NCBI GenBank assembly: GCA_002099365.1
Contig: MSED01000015.1
Location: 2,976,001-3,040,000 of the forward strand
DNA: 64,000 nt
Source of the DNA: Phialophora verrucosa
Lineage: Eukaryota > Ascomycota > Eurotiomycetes > Chaetothyriales > Herpotrichiellaceae
Direction of reading: 5' to 3'
How positions within the stretch are numbered: the first letter of the stretch is position 1; each line of letters opens with the position of its first letter. The notes beneath the pieces are model-generated. The model was not told where the DNA came from and did not search any database. It saw nothing but the letters and a program-made list of their open reading frames with translations. Position numbers and translations under genes: made by a program. Positions 34,001-43,403 of this stretch are shown one piece after another.

Positions 34001-34982
34001 CAAGGTCAAAGGCGCCGATCATGGCCTTGACCTTCTCTACCGTCTCCTCGACAGTCTCTGCGGTGGGAGCCTCGTTGCTGCTGGTCGTGAACAGCTCAGT
34101 CATCAACTTAGCAAAACCTTCGGACTCTTCCCTCATCAAATTGAAGTTGGCTTGTCGATAGAGAAGATTTGTCTGTTTCCTGATGCCCATACGGCTGAAC
34201 GTGTTTCTGATCATATTGAACTTCTCCAACAACGCCGCATCAATTTCGTGTCGCAGCAGCTCGTGAGGTATCCCGGTCGCGAAGATGAAGACTGACAGCC
34301 GGTCCAGGGGGATGGTAGGATTGTTCTCGAACATGACGGACACAGAGTCTAGCAGAGCGGCCTGTAGAGCTGTAGGGTGCGGTACGAATTGTTCCTCGTC
34401 TTCCTGCATCTCGCTCTCGAGCATTTGTTTCACGAGATCGCCTGCTTCGGGCGGGCTCAGCCTTCCATAGACGACAGACTGCACCAATTCCTGCATCAGT
34501 ACTATCAGCTGTGTGCCTTCCTCTTCCTGCATTCCTTCAAGGCCCTGTCGCAAAACGTCTTCTCGGCCACCTGTCTGCCATGAGTCACAGGTCTCACTTG
34601 TCAAGTAGGTGTAATTGTAGGGCTGCGATTCGGAGGGAGGGTCTGAGAGGGCTGGAGCCTCAAGTGAGGTCGGCTGGATCGAGGACATGTTTCCGTTTAC
34701 ACGAACGGGCTCGGCCTCTGATACAGGTGTTCTTGTCGACGCCGGAGGCCTCTCACCAGCACTATTGATTGGACTTGACGCGGCGTTGGCGCCTCGGCCA
34801 CCTCGGCTTGATCTCCTACCACCTCTTCCGCGCGATTGGGTATAGTCGCGTTCATTGGACTGATACCCGGACTGCGCAAGATTGAGGTTTTGAGGGCGAT
34901 GAGGTGAAGGACGGCTAGGAGGTTGATCGTCTGAATATCCGCGCTCTGGTCGCTTTCTCTTACCACCAACCGGCGGGGGCAT
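28080..34982 (-). CDS. tho2: THO complex subunit 2 (Tho2/THOC2)
   Basis: The largest gene in the window, one uninterrupted frame of 2300 residues. Tho2 is the scaffold of the nuclear THO complex, which couples transcription with mRNP assembly and export and limits R-loops. An N-terminal basic, disordered stretch of about 130 residues precedes the helical THOC2 N-terminal region. The middle domain includes NLIYLSALLIKIGFVSLKDL and LLLKSLLAIGALPEALFILG. The conserved C-terminal Tho2 domain includes YEREGCGGLKRNLPGFALK and VRNAISVLRAISGVYPAV. The last ~600 residues are Pro/Arg/Ser/Asp/Glu-rich and disordered, with RGG-like and poly-Pro patches, and may bind RNA. Yeast and human proteins are nearer 1600 residues, so the excess is mostly this tail. 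Lack of introns over 6.9 kb is notable but not unusual in fungi. It shares a 466-base promoter region with the divergent epimerase-like gene. Confidence 0.95.
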   Translation of the reverse strand: MPPPVGGKRKRPERGYSDDQPPSRPSPHRPQNLNLAQSGYQSNERDYTQSRGRGGRRSSRGGRGANAASSPINSAGERPPASTRTPVSEAEPVRVNGNMSSIQPTSLEAPALSDPPSESQPYNYTYLTSETCDSWQTGGREDVLRQGLEGMQEEEGTQLIVLMQELVQSVVYGRLSPPEAGDLVKQMLESEMQEDEEQFVPHPTALQAALLDSVSVMFENNPTIPLDRLSVFIFATGIPHELLRHEIDAALLEKFNMIRNTFSRMGIRKQTNLLYRQANFNLMREESEGFAKLMTELFTTSSNEAPTAETVEETVEKVKAMIGAFDLDVGRSLDVVLDVFSAVLVKQCRFFVKFLRASPWWPRSSALARKTQVLTGLPLWALPGSPEWHLTEEQKQLVAQETRTRDQAFWSDAREKGLQAFYLLGGSRPAQEHVERTSSGDELLAHWIQETGTLPPPGNRDAAQLLGFKLRFYSSSPARDEMDILPDNLIYLSALLIKIGFVSLKDLYPHIWRTDDAMDELKQQKTKEKLERERAARPGAGVKNALASAGALADDTLPVPSRLKESATRSNTPAREQDIEKPTTKENAPADQKVLLLKSLLAIGALPEALFILGRFPWLMDLIPELPEYIHRILHHSLSKVYGDIQPLQNRPSLRAQKPSYETDVPGVPKGQVKIVETAERKVLRWAQLDKNDSLDGTDYRFYWDEWNDNIPVCQNIEDVFTLCNIFLPLVGVKIGRDVGLLLKISRIGKHSLHTDKSESNRSRWLDLIKRTLLPSLSLTRSNADAVNEVFELVSTFPVNVRYLMYLEWSSGRTSRNPDVKAAFDQARAETKDILKRISNTNVRPMARALAKIAFANPHIVITTALTQIEVYDSIAEVFVEGARYFTDLGYDVLTWAIVSSMAKTGRNRTQEGGIFASRWLSALSVFAGKIYKRYGMMKPGPILQYVAEQLEHGNTMDLKMLEQIVLSMAGIATDTSYNDAQLQAMGGGPLLQGQIILQLLDRRHDSKRTSERLIKSLQDTGLAAKFLISMAQQRQAVVFEDSDIPLKAIGNTYDEVHRVMVQYLDLLRTNLSSDEFRATIPDVVSLLVDYEIRPEIAFWIARPLISRQMQDYDREYRKEQQGEEVKDISGDVDMSDQINGGSEEDGEAVETENITNDSPALGDTMGPALDLDASSKTLGTVDSIPEDCWHPVMKDLMTAIEPSLPDEVTQIIGTGFYSTFWQLSLYDIAVPSKSYEDESARQRKKMAAVTADRTDVSVSGTKKKEMATREIQDLIDKLLLENKQHLKSFLEGKTRLQREKEQWFLGKTRMDRALNTALMEHCFLPRMLSSPLDAYFCFKFLKLLHSGGTPNFRTLGFYDLFFKTARLISLIFMCTSKEADNFGKFLNEVLKDLGRWHSSKSIYEREGCGGLKRNLPGFALKVEAGRVVTLLDYESFQKILFKWHSNLYTALQKCLASSEYMHVRNAISVLRAISGVYPAVNWHGTGLQKAVDKLRDSDKEDLKVSSQALLGALHRREKAWVETTKFRRGPEKKGEQEQPSSQPSTTPSQDAAPSDTKTTTQQRNGEIKDEPMPDAPPKPAATPDSEKTESAELAKSTRLQPTAEPFIPSSRPSSRPGTTNGGSTPSRQSSEASGAPKRDIRPSRPEPSKPHDLPRRLTPPPPSRSTLASLPGRPEPVDSRNGHRDSPRLSNRADIEPARPPPDVRTSHTRDARSGYRGPERPERPDHGFDDYDRHSRRYERPEAPPYPGREDRGYGREHERRGPYDRPLPPQERDRPPVRPPPSEREREIREPGLRSRPPPALEPSRPEPQAPPRKETPTEPTINPARASLIGGAGEQRTPSTRGHGLDRPSRPSRPSSPRRDEERKPYPRRDVEERARPETPSARQPSSNGSSLEAPSSNSRLGAPGPYRREPREARPPPAIDMQHGRLEQESSPRASLSQTPDRPQEADVPSGPRGRPPSGGGPRMRAPPLNTQVPPTPPADRPTPTGPSRRQHGRSSSYAEASSAPSTPATDSAGVHPSRLGQIDAAASESSRPSQSVQPPQQAHPPAGPRRNAPPGAPSGPSPTSRGPPSGPQSGDTSVRGGRTNRNPLTGINNTLAQAGTSSVRGRGGPRQNSANFGLHMPPPPPPPPGGPSPSGLGPSPDGHSAADLFASSNPNDVPVGSRQPSLRHDGGRGDRRSELAGDRGSERRSSRHSSRHDESRGDREHRSERDGRDGKDERHSAGEPLRREERPRGRENHTSEGDDRRGGHARSGPRDETQSSRKHGRDEEPNAYGRGHGTGGGGGRGVDKRMRRGL

Positions 34983-35448
34983 TACGCCCGTGCTTCGGAC
35001 GCTGTGACCTCGACGAGGCTGATGCGAAGTTCGTTGTCTCTCGTATCATGAGGTTAGGCTACGACATCTGGCTGGTCGCAGAAAAGTGAATAGGATTTGT
35101 CGAGATCCTCGCCAGACTTTCGGCGCTGTGGCAGATCCGCTGAACGTAAAGTAGTCTTCTCGTGGAGATGGTTGTGGTTGAAGAGATGCTGGGAGGATGC
35201 TGCTGAGTCCCGTCAAGATTGCAAGGTCAAACAGCCTCGAACAGCGAGAACGGATTGGAGAAAGACTAGCCCACTGCAGCCCACACTCATTATGTAAGCC
35301 AACGCCGTGGTGAAGGTTGGTGGAAGGCAAAAGCCGTTCAGTCACGTCACTGCCCATCAACTCTGTTCACACATACTTCACTGTTCATGACTGACTTTAC
35401 TTCATGATAGTCGAAGGTAAGTGTGATTGAAGTGATTCATTTGCCAAT
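34983..35448. other. Divergent promoter between Tho2 and the epimerase-like gene
   Basis: 466 bases between two divergent starts. Contains GTCACGTCAC near 35341, a CRE-half-site-like sequence. No coding region is supported. Confidence 0.5.
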
Positions 35449-36788
35449 ATGGCTGCGAAAGTGTTCTTGACCGGTGCGACTGGGTGAGTCCGTTTGACTT
35501 CCATATCTATCGCCGCTTGTCTCCTTTTGTGGCTCTCACCCACACCTCATTACTGCTAACAGTGAAGCAGGTATATTGGCGGGGACTTCCTCTATCTCGT
35601 CTCACACAAACACCCAGACTGGGACATCACGTGCTTAGTTCGCAACAGCGACAAGGGTGCCAAGGTAGCAGCGTAAGTGCAACGCTTTTCGTCCTCCCGA
35701 GGCATTGTTGACATTCTCATAGAGCCTATCCAAAGGTGAGACTTGTGTACGGGGATCTTGATGCCGTCGAAACAATCGAGGAAGAAGCCGCCAACGCCGA
35801 CATTGTCTATCATTTCGCCAATTGTGATCATGAACCATCAGCGAATGCCATTGCGAAAGGCCTTGCCCGGCGTCAGGGCGACCGACCAGGCTACTGGATT
35901 CACACTTCAGGCACTCTGATTCTGGGCTGGGAGACGATTGAGCTTGCAGAGTTTGGAAACAGGCTGGATAAGATCTTTGACGATTGGGACAATGTGAAAG
36001 AGTTGACATCTCACCCAGACCAGGCTGCCCACAGAAATGTAAGCTCTCTGACGCGGTCAGCATCAGAAAGTACTGATGGATTCCACGCTACCAGGTCGAC
36101 AAAATTGTTCTGGCCGCATCATCGGACAAGGTCAAGACAGCGATCGTATGCCCCCCGACAATCTGGGGAGTCGGTCGAGGTCCAGATGTAAGTTGCCCTT
36201 GTCCCCAAAGCTAGTTCTTCAGACGCGGCAGTGATTGTTCCGGCCCTGTCAACAACAATCTCAGCTAACAGGGATGCTCAGAATACACGGTCCGTGCAGA
36301 TATACAACGCCACCAAGGCGTTCTTGAAGCGAGGCAAAGCCTTCAAGGTCGGCAAGGGAGAGAATATCTGGCATCAAATTCATGTTGCCGACCTTTCGAA
36401 CCTTTATCTGTTGCTCGGAGATGCGGCATTGAACAATGGGAACCCAGCCACGTGGAATGCCGAAGGCTACTATCTGGCCGAGAATGGACCATTTGTCTGG
36501 GGAGATGTCCTTCAAGAGATAGCGAACGTAGCTCACAAAAAGGGGCTCCTGCAGGATTCGACGCTTGAAAGTCTACCACCACGAGAAGCCGATGCAATTC
36601 TACCTCACGCCAGCTTTGCAATCGGAACAAACTCGAGAGGTATATCGATTCGCGGCAAGAAACTGCTTGGATGGAAGCCTGTTCAGGGAGAGCTGGTTGA
36701 CGAACTTCCCGAAGCTGTGGACAGTGAGGCTCGTCTTCTTGGACTAACACACGGTCACGCCGCGAAAGCCGCGGGGCAAGCTGATTAA
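35449..36788 (+). CDS. NAD(P)-binding epimerase/NmrA-like Rossmann-fold protein
   Basis: Five exons, 35449..35483, 35571..35672, 35723..36038, 36095..36187 and 36282..36788, encode 350 residues. The short first exon begins MAAKVFLTGATG and joins YIGGDFLYLV to make the glycine-rich TGATGYIGG dinucleotide-binding loop at the N-terminus. Later blocks are YHFANCDHEP, WIHTSGTLILGWE, TAIVCPPTIWGVGRG and IWHQIHVADLSNLYLLL, all in the order seen in extended atypical SDR proteins. The usual YxxxK catalytic pair is not evident, so it may be a reductase with altered chemistry or a redox-sensing protein. The start of exon 5 is uncertain: AG at 36281 keeps the frame, whereas AG ending at 36271 would not. 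Substrate unknown; expected to be cytosolic. It shares its promoter region with Tho2. Confidence 0.85.
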
Positions 36789-38363
36789 ATCAAGTTGTTC
36801 TGAAGAAGCTGCCATCCGAGTAGCAATACCGTCCTCGAACCATCGATCAGCGTGGGCAAGGTCGGGATGTCAGCAAACAGTTAGCTCCGTATAACTCGTA
36901 GGAAGAACAAGCCATATCGAGACAGTGCAGCCTCGGCTGACGTGGGCACCCTCCTAGAGTTGACTGTCAGTCTGCTGACTCTCCACTATCTCTCGAGACT
37001 GCTGGGGAGCTTCTCGTCCAAAAACTATTCTCAGATCAAACACTGTTCAAGGTGGAGTGTTGCGTTGGTTGACCATATCTTCCCACAGTCTATCTCCCTG
37101 CAGGCCTCGGCGAAGCGTTCGAGAGCCGAGAGGTAGGCGAACGATATTCCAGGGTATCTCATAGTCGCCCCGGCTCAATCGCACCAGGTTGGATTGATTC
37201 GAATCCAACGGCTCTACCCACTCAAAAAGGAATATGCTAGATTGACTAGCCAGGTTTTCGTATCTCCACCTGCTATGCTCTCGAGCCGAAATCGCAGTCC
37301 ACGGTGACATTCGTATGTATGTCGTGTGATGGTGGTTAGTGCCTCGTGAAATGCCCTCATTTGGGAATGTCATGCGAAGCGTTGACCTCCAGATCTGGAT
37401 AGCAACTCGTCAATGGATACAGCGTCAGTCCGGTCAGTACCCTTTGAGCTCGAATAAACTTTCTGAAACTGGGACTAATTGTCCTATATCGCATCAGAAA
37501 CCTCGCAAGTCGCATCATATGGGCACTACTTGCTCTGCCTTGTCGCACTGCCCAAGCGAAGCAATCAATGAGCCCTCTCTGCTTCGTCATCAGCCTTTTC
37601 CACGACTGAGCGATAGGCTACCATGTTGTATAAGAAGGGTGATGCCGGACACTTGCTGTGGCCTATCCATCATTCTTCTACACTCAAAAAATCCTTCGAA
37701 AGGAATACCAGCCTTGTTTGGTTACACTGAACGCGCCACGCCAGCCAAGCTACATAAACAAATAGCTTCCTCCCAACGCCCCGGAAAATGTGTCTCGCAG
37801 CACTGCTCTTAAAGAATCGGATGAGCAAGGAACATCAGAACGAACCGAATGTCAGAAGAGTGTCTGCTGAAGACCTGCCCAACTGGCAGCCACAAACACC
37901 GGATGCACATAGAGGCAATCGACGTGCTCTCAAATCCAGCAGCAGAGAGGAGCGGCAAAGATAGACAGACAACGCATTGTGTTCAAGACACGTGGTATGA
38001 ACACCGTCCACTTTTTAGCAACGGTGACTGACGATTAATGAATGCTGAACAGAAAATGTTCGGGGCGCACCTAGGGTGCGAGATTGAGCCTTAGGTCGAC
38101 ACACGTTCTAGTTCGCTTCCAAGAGGTGGGATCTTGCACTCGTCCTAGTTGGTCCGGAGTACTGAAACTGTAGTCCAAGATCGTATTTGCCGGCGTGATT
38201 ACGATAGCAAAGTTAGAAATGAAGCTGTAAACGCTGCTTGGAATGCTGCCCAAAAAGGGATGGTTCAGGGCAACTTGGCATCATTGAAGAAACTCGCCCA
38301 TCTCCTGACTGCATCTTTCATCTCTTAAAGCACATCATTCATATCGTTCACCCTTCGTCTGAC
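36789..38363. other. Gene-poor 1.6 kb with a palindromic tRNA-like element
   Basis: Between the epimerase-like and GFA genes. Holds a nested inverted repeat at 37144-37235. An open frame at 37339-37812 (157 codons) does not resemble a protein I recognise and its composition is unlike neighbouring genes. It could be the remnant of a lost gene or a non-coding transcript; nothing proves either. Confidence 0.4.
37144..37235. repeat. Nested inverted repeat with T-arm-like core
   Basis: Outer arms ATATTCC (37144-37150) and GGAATAT (37229-37235) are exact complements. Inside them GGGTA pairs with TACCC, and a core GTTGGATT..AATCCAAC surrounds TTCGAAT. The core would be a perfect tRNA T-arm but for a five-base ATTGA insertion. 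GGTAGAGCC, typical of a tRNA D-arm, is present on the minus strand. A complete cloverleaf cannot be drawn on either strand. Confidence 0.4.
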
Positions 38364-38825
38364 ATGCCCGAGCTCAACATGATTAGAGGTAGCTGCGCTT
38401 GCGGGCGCATTCAGTTCAAGACTCACGCGCAAGCACTTGCCATCACCTTCTGCCACTGTATAACCTGCCAGCGGGTTGCAGGTGGCCCTTTCTTGCCGTT
38501 TGTCGGCTTTCCCAGCACAGCTATTGAATGGACACAGCAGCCAGACATGTGGCAAGCCAGCAACATTGCCGAGCGCGGGTATTGCAAGCAGTGTGGTTCG
38601 GCTATATCGATGCGGTATTTCTTCGAGGCAGACCGGATCGGGTTGACGCTAGGGACGGTCATTGAAACTCAGCCGGCTCTGCCACCTGTGGGAGCACATA
38701 TCTTCCTGAAGGACAAGGCGCGATACTTCGAATTGACTGACGATGGGGCAGAGCGGTTCGATGAGTTTTCTCCAGGGTTTCAGGACAAGATTGAACAATG
38801 GATGGCCGCCCAGCAGAAGGAGTAG
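38364..38825 (+). CDS. GFA/CENP-V family zinc protein
   Basis: A single-exon gene of 153 residues starting at MPELNMIRGSCACG; the frame is open upstream but lacks family similarity there. The Cys-rich zinc motifs of the glutathione-dependent formaldehyde-activating (GFA/Mss4-like) fold are all present: GSCACGRIQF, FCHCITCQRVAGG, and RGYCKQCGSAIS. FELTDDGAERFDEF-type residues near the C-terminus are also usual. Family members were named for spontaneous S-hydroxymethylglutathione formation, but many fungal paralogues have unknown roles and that activity is doubtful in several. It is probably cytosolic. No formaldehyde dehydrogenase lies nearby, so context gives no help with function. Confidence 0.88.
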   Translation: MPELNMIRGSCACGRIQFKTHAQALAITFCHCITCQRVAGGPFLPFVGFPSTAIEWTQQPDMWQASNIAERGYCKQCGSAISMRYFFEADRIGLTLGTVIETQPALPPVGAHIFLKDKARYFELTDDGAERFDEFSPGFQDKIEQWMAAQQKE

Positions 38826-39135
38826 CGCCGGGACTTGTTGAGGACCTGTGCCTTTTACCACAGTCTTTGACTTTGATCCGACAAAAGCTGGCAGTGAGGA
38901 TGAGACAAGATCAAATTGAGCAGGCAGCAACAAAGCAACTTCACAAGTAAATCTTTCGGCCTCGCCACTGGTGCTGGCAGTAACGTGAGTGTTTTCGCAT
39001 TCACCGTCATCGCACGTTCCCGTCAACTTGAAGACCACCTTCCTCCTTCTCTCAACCGCACTTGCGTCTGCGCCTTCCCGCTCCGCAGCGCTACAGCTAT
39101 AGCTCGCTGTTATTTAAGACGCTGTCGCTGCCATC
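38826..39135. other. Short intergenic region
   Basis: 310 bases between two plus-strand genes, probably 3' flank of the GFA gene and promoter of the CCCH gene. TATTTAAG near 39111 may serve as a weak TATA-like element, although it is very close to the ATG at 39136. Confidence 0.4.
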
Positions 39136-40707
39136 ATGTCAGAACCATCGCGTCTTCCATCTTCAACAGCGCCCGCAGGGGCTCCCAAGGGACCCAAAAA
39201 GCTTCGTTTCTCTACCATGACGCCTCGCTCATACCTCCAACCCACTCCAAGTCCCTGGGCTAGTCATCGTGCGCCTTCGCCTTCAAGTCAGCGTCAGAGC
39301 AGCAGCCCACTTGTTCACAGTCCCCTTCAGAAGTCATTCGAGCCCGACATGTCGAAGCCCGAGGCTAGTTCGCCAGGGAGAATGACTACTCAAGAAACCC
39401 CTTCTCGACGCTCTCGTGTCAGCGAGCAAGCCGCTTGTCCACGAGGCGAGTCGCGCTCCTCGTCCGTACCCATGGTCATTCGCACTCCACAAGGCGCAGA
39501 GGACGAAAATGACGGGCTCAATCAGGACTCCCTGCGTTCCAGAAGCGGACCCGGATCTCGCGCAACCTCACCCATGCCATCCCCTGGTGACAATCAAAAT
39601 GGCCAGGATCGCCGCTCCGTCAAACATCTGACCTGCTTCTGGTGGTGGGAGAAAGGTGAATGCAAGTACTCTGATGACGAATGCCGTAAGTTTCCCCTCG
39701 TCGACACATGAAATGTAGCGACAACACGAGCTCTCAAGCGCTTGTCATGACCTAGAGACTAATGTGACTAAACAGTCTACGCACATTACGACACAGGTCA
39801 CTACACTGCCGCGCCTCGCCAGGTCGTTCCAGGTGAACCAGCAAAGGCAGGCAAGTCGCTGGAACGCGCCCTCACCAAACTTGCTCTCACAAACCGCTCA
39901 TCAGCTTCATTGGCTTCGCTCGGCACCTTCAATGGCATACCCACCGAGCGCGATAGTCCCAGCGTTGGCAGCGGAGCACTCTCCAGACCAGAAACTCCGT
40001 TCTCCTCTCGCAGTCGCCCTGGTACACCTTCCCCTCGTGGCAGTGTCGATTTTGGCTACGCCGCCCAGCTCCGAAACGACAATGACTTCCTTCGCGGCCT
40101 CGTTCAGCAAACTCAGCGTGAAAAGCGTGCCTTGATGGACACAATTGAGGGATTGCAGAACGAAAAGTCTCAATTGACCGCGCAGCTTGGTAACATGAAG
40201 GAGGAGCGTACCACCTTGCTTGAAGAACGCGAAGCTCTTCAAGCGACCATCAAGACTATGCAATTCCCTTCCGGCGTCAATCCTTACACGCAACAAGGCC
40301 TTGCGGCTTCTGCGCGACCTCCAAGCACTTCCATCTTTCCAGCTCAGAATCCCTGGGGCGCAATCGGCAGCAGTCGAGGAAATGGCTCCAGCCGATCAAA
40401 CACTCCCGTTGGCACTCCTGCCGCTAGTCCGATCCCGCAAACTCGCAGTTTCACGTACCCGGCTCATGGTAGCTTTGCTCCTGTCGGCGGTGTCCCCAAC
40501 TCCAACGGATCTGGCCCAAATGGCATGAACGACTTCCTTCCCTCGACAATGAATCCAAGTGGCCCTGCTTATGGATCTGCTGTACGAATGCCAACCCTTC
40601 GAACCGCTGCTACGCCAACCAGTCAACTCGACAACGATTTTGGCGGGAATGGCGCGGATGGAGAAAGACTCCAGAACGTGCTACGACACTTGGGGCCGAG
40701 TTTCTAG
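39136..40707 (+). CDS. CCCH zinc-finger protein with coiled coil
   Basis: Two exons, 39136..39685 and 39776..40707, give 493 residues. The first 165 residues are Ser/Pro-rich and disordered. A single CCCH finger spans about residues 168-188 with spacing C-x8-C-x6-C-x3-H (TCFWWWEKGECKYSDDEC then LYAH). The intron lies inside this finger, between the third Cys and the His; unspliced RNA would run to a stop after a few codons. A second half follows with a Ser/Pro-rich stretch and a strong coiled coil of about 65 residues (LRNDNDFLRGLVQQTQREKR onward), then a Gly/Ser/Asn-rich tail. CCCH fingers usually bind RNA. The coiled coil suggests dimerisation. I do not recognise a named orthologue. Confidence 0.82.
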
Positions 40708-41467
40708 GTGAAAGAGTTGGCTGATAGTGACGCGGAGGAATGAGAGCGAACACGGACAAAAACAACGGTTTCACCCCCTTCCGAGTAATCCTTGACGGTA
40801 TGCCTGAATTTATTCGCAAGCGGTCAATTCTCCTAACTTATTCGCAGATCCAACTCCGCCATTCACAGAGCTGTCAGATGCGAAGCCAGGAAGCTCAGCG
40901 ACCACGGGCTTCTCCAAATTCAGGGACATGATCTGTACAAAGTAACGACAGTGAAAGCGAAGCATCGGAACTCAAAGATGTCAAACTGGCTCATGAGCCC
41001 CAGAAAACACCAACAATCCCAACAATGTCGGGACTATCGAGCAAACCGATCGGCAAAGTCATTCACGGCAACTTGAACAGAGCTTGAAGAAAGTGCTGGA
41101 GGATCGGCTGACGAGCTTGATTTCTTTTTTTCTTTTTTTCCTTATTTCCTATTCCATTTTCATTCTTGTCATGATGCTCATGGGCTTGGGAGAGGACCTC
41201 TCTGCTGACCAGAGGCTGGCTACAGTACGGCAATGTGCTGGATGGGTGGCGACACAGCAAAGCTGAGCTTGGATAGTGAGACAGTGGATACTCTCCTGTA
41301 CTGTACTGTACTGCCTGTGGTCAATGTAATACCTCACGATTGCTTCGGGTCCAGCTTCTCTGCCCCTCGGATCCACGCCTTGCTTTCTTTTCGATAAGGT
41401 TATGGTTTCCGGTTGACGCGTCTTAGTGACTTGATGCAGCCTCCATCAAGGAAGAGACCCAGCTCGC
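40708..41467. other. Intergenic region between convergent genes
   Basis: About 760 bases between the stops of the CCCH gene (+) and Vps17 (-). A T-rich tract (TTTCTTTTTTTCTTTTTTTCC, around 41122) and GTACTGTACTGTACTG (near 41298) are the only visible simple repeats. No gene is supported. Confidence 0.5.
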
Positions 41468-43403
41468 CTAGAACGTACTCTGCGCCAACCGACTCGCCGC
41501 GTTCCTAGCGTCGACGCGGTCCTCATCTTCGTCCTCCTTGACCCTCTCCAAGCTCGCGCCGGTGCCACTTCTCGGCCTGCCGCCGTGCGCCGCACCCGCA
41601 CCGTTCGCCCCATTCTCTTCATCCTCCGGCAAGGGCACGCCCAGGGCGCCGGGTCCGAAACCGCCAGACATGCTCCGTGACAGGGCGTCTCTGCTGCGCG
41701 GGACACCGGACCATGAATCTCCCTTTACGCCCTGACTGCTCGCCATGGAAATCCTCCTGACGGTGGGATGGTTCTCGCGGCCCAAGCGACTGAGGCCACC
41801 CGACGCGTCGATGGCGCGGACATCCGGTCTGACGCTCTCGAGGGTCGCCAGGGTGCGTCTTTCGGCCTCGATCTGCCTGAGCACATATTCTCTCAAGGAG
41901 AGCATGAATTCCGTGCTGGTCCGGTTGAACCATCTTCTCTTCTCGAGTAGTAGATTCGCCGTCACGCGCTGTGTCTTGGAGCGGAGGTAGTTCTCCTGGC
42001 TGATGGCTTCGTCGAGCGCGGAGATGGCCTCGTCAACTTTATCTCTCCGGACGCTGCTGGACGACTTTAGACGTTGGACGGCAGATTCCTTGCTTCGTCG
42101 ACTGGCTTCAGTCTGCAGGAGTTCGCGGAGCAGTATGTGGCGATTCGTCAGTGTCTCTTTGACAATAAATGCGTCGGAGGAGTGGTAAGTCAGCGCATCA
42201 CCCAACGTGGTGGCTTCTGCCGTGCCCTGTGCGGCATGGTAGTCGCCGCAAGTCTGGATTATACGGCCAAGTTTGCGGTAGGCGGTTGCAAGACCAGGGT
42301 GCGTCTCTTGTACGCCCATTTGACCAATTTTCTCGCCTAGGGAAGATTCTCCTAGGCCGAGGGCTGTAGACTGTTAGCATTCATATCAGGAGATAGTGGA
42401 TGCGATTTACCTCGTCTGGTCTTGACGACTCTCTCGAGCTTCTGACTGGTGTCGAGCGCACCAAGGTAAAACATCTTAACTACAGGTCTGGCCTCGTGTA
42501 GCTCTGGCGTATCATCCGGTGGCGGCGCAAACTGCTTCAGGACTTTCCGCCTCACCCCCGTCGCGGGTTGTTTCATTCTCACCACAGGCGAGTACCCAAA
42601 ATCGCTCTCCACAAAGAACACCATCTCTTCATCCCGCATGAGCACATCATTGCTGCAGACAACGTTCAGCCACCGTTGAATCGCAGCCTTGACTCGCGCC
42701 TCATCTTCATCGGTTCCCACGCCGGCAGAGGTCTGAGCTGGGGGTACAGCTGGAACCAATGCTTCGGGGTTGGAGGATATCAGGTGGTCGGCGAGCTTGA
42801 CGAATTCTCCATGTGTTCGACGGACGTCTCGGAATTGGGTTGTGCGGAATTTGGGGAGATTGGTCTGTACAGTCTTATCAGCAGCGTGTGGCTAGTAGAA
42901 GTTCTGCAACGCACATAAACATCAAACCTGAAGACGGGATCTTTCCGGCCGCTTCGTTCGAGCGCAGTCACCTTGGCTTGCAGCTTGTATTGCGGCACCG
43001 GTCTGTTCTGCCTCGCGCCGTGATACCTTGCAGCGCCTGGCCGTTGCTGCGGCTGACCAGTATGTTGTTGACCTGGTTGTCCCGCTTGGGCTTCGTGCGT
43101 ATGTACTCCAGGCGTCTGGGAGTGCTGCGAAACACCCGCTGGCTGTTGACCCTGCACAGCCTCCCCAGCGATCGCGTTGTCCCCGAAGACAGATGCTCCG
43201 GTTTGGTCAGGTGGAGGTAGGTAAGGAGAGTCAGGAATGCTGTCTTGCGACTGATTGTAGGAATGCCCTCGGATAGGTTGTGGGGATTCTGGTGAATCCG
43301 GCGCGGGCTGAGGAAAGCCTCTGGAGGCACGAGGTGACGAAGAACCCCATGGCGATGACCCGTGAAGGGCATCAGCTTCGCCCGCAGCGGCGCTGTAGTC
43401 CAT
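41468..43403 (-). CDS. vps17: Retromer SNX-BAR subunit Vps17
   Basis: Three exons on the minus strand, 43403..42915, 42864..42411 and 42363..41468, give 612 residues. Vps17 pairs with Vps5 to form the membrane-bending SNX-BAR dimer of retromer, which returns cargo receptors from endosomes to the Golgi. The N-terminal ~120 residues are Pro/Gln/Ser-rich. A PX domain (about 128-255) starts at VPQYKLQAKVTALER, continues across the first intron as FRFDVY-TNLPKFRTTQF, and includes KAAIQRWLNVVCSND. The BAR region (about 310-530) is mostly helical and charged. The C-terminal ~90 residues are Gly/Ser-rich with an acidic-basic end. The basic residues usual for phosphoinositide binding in PX domains are not all obvious, as known for Vps17. 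Splice joins preserve the frame. Confidence 0.9.

Noticed and set aside
37339..37812. 157-codon plus-strand frame in the 1.6 kb gap
   Set aside because: The translation has scattered Cys, His and Pro without domain pattern and codon use unlike neighbours; kept only as a possible remnant.
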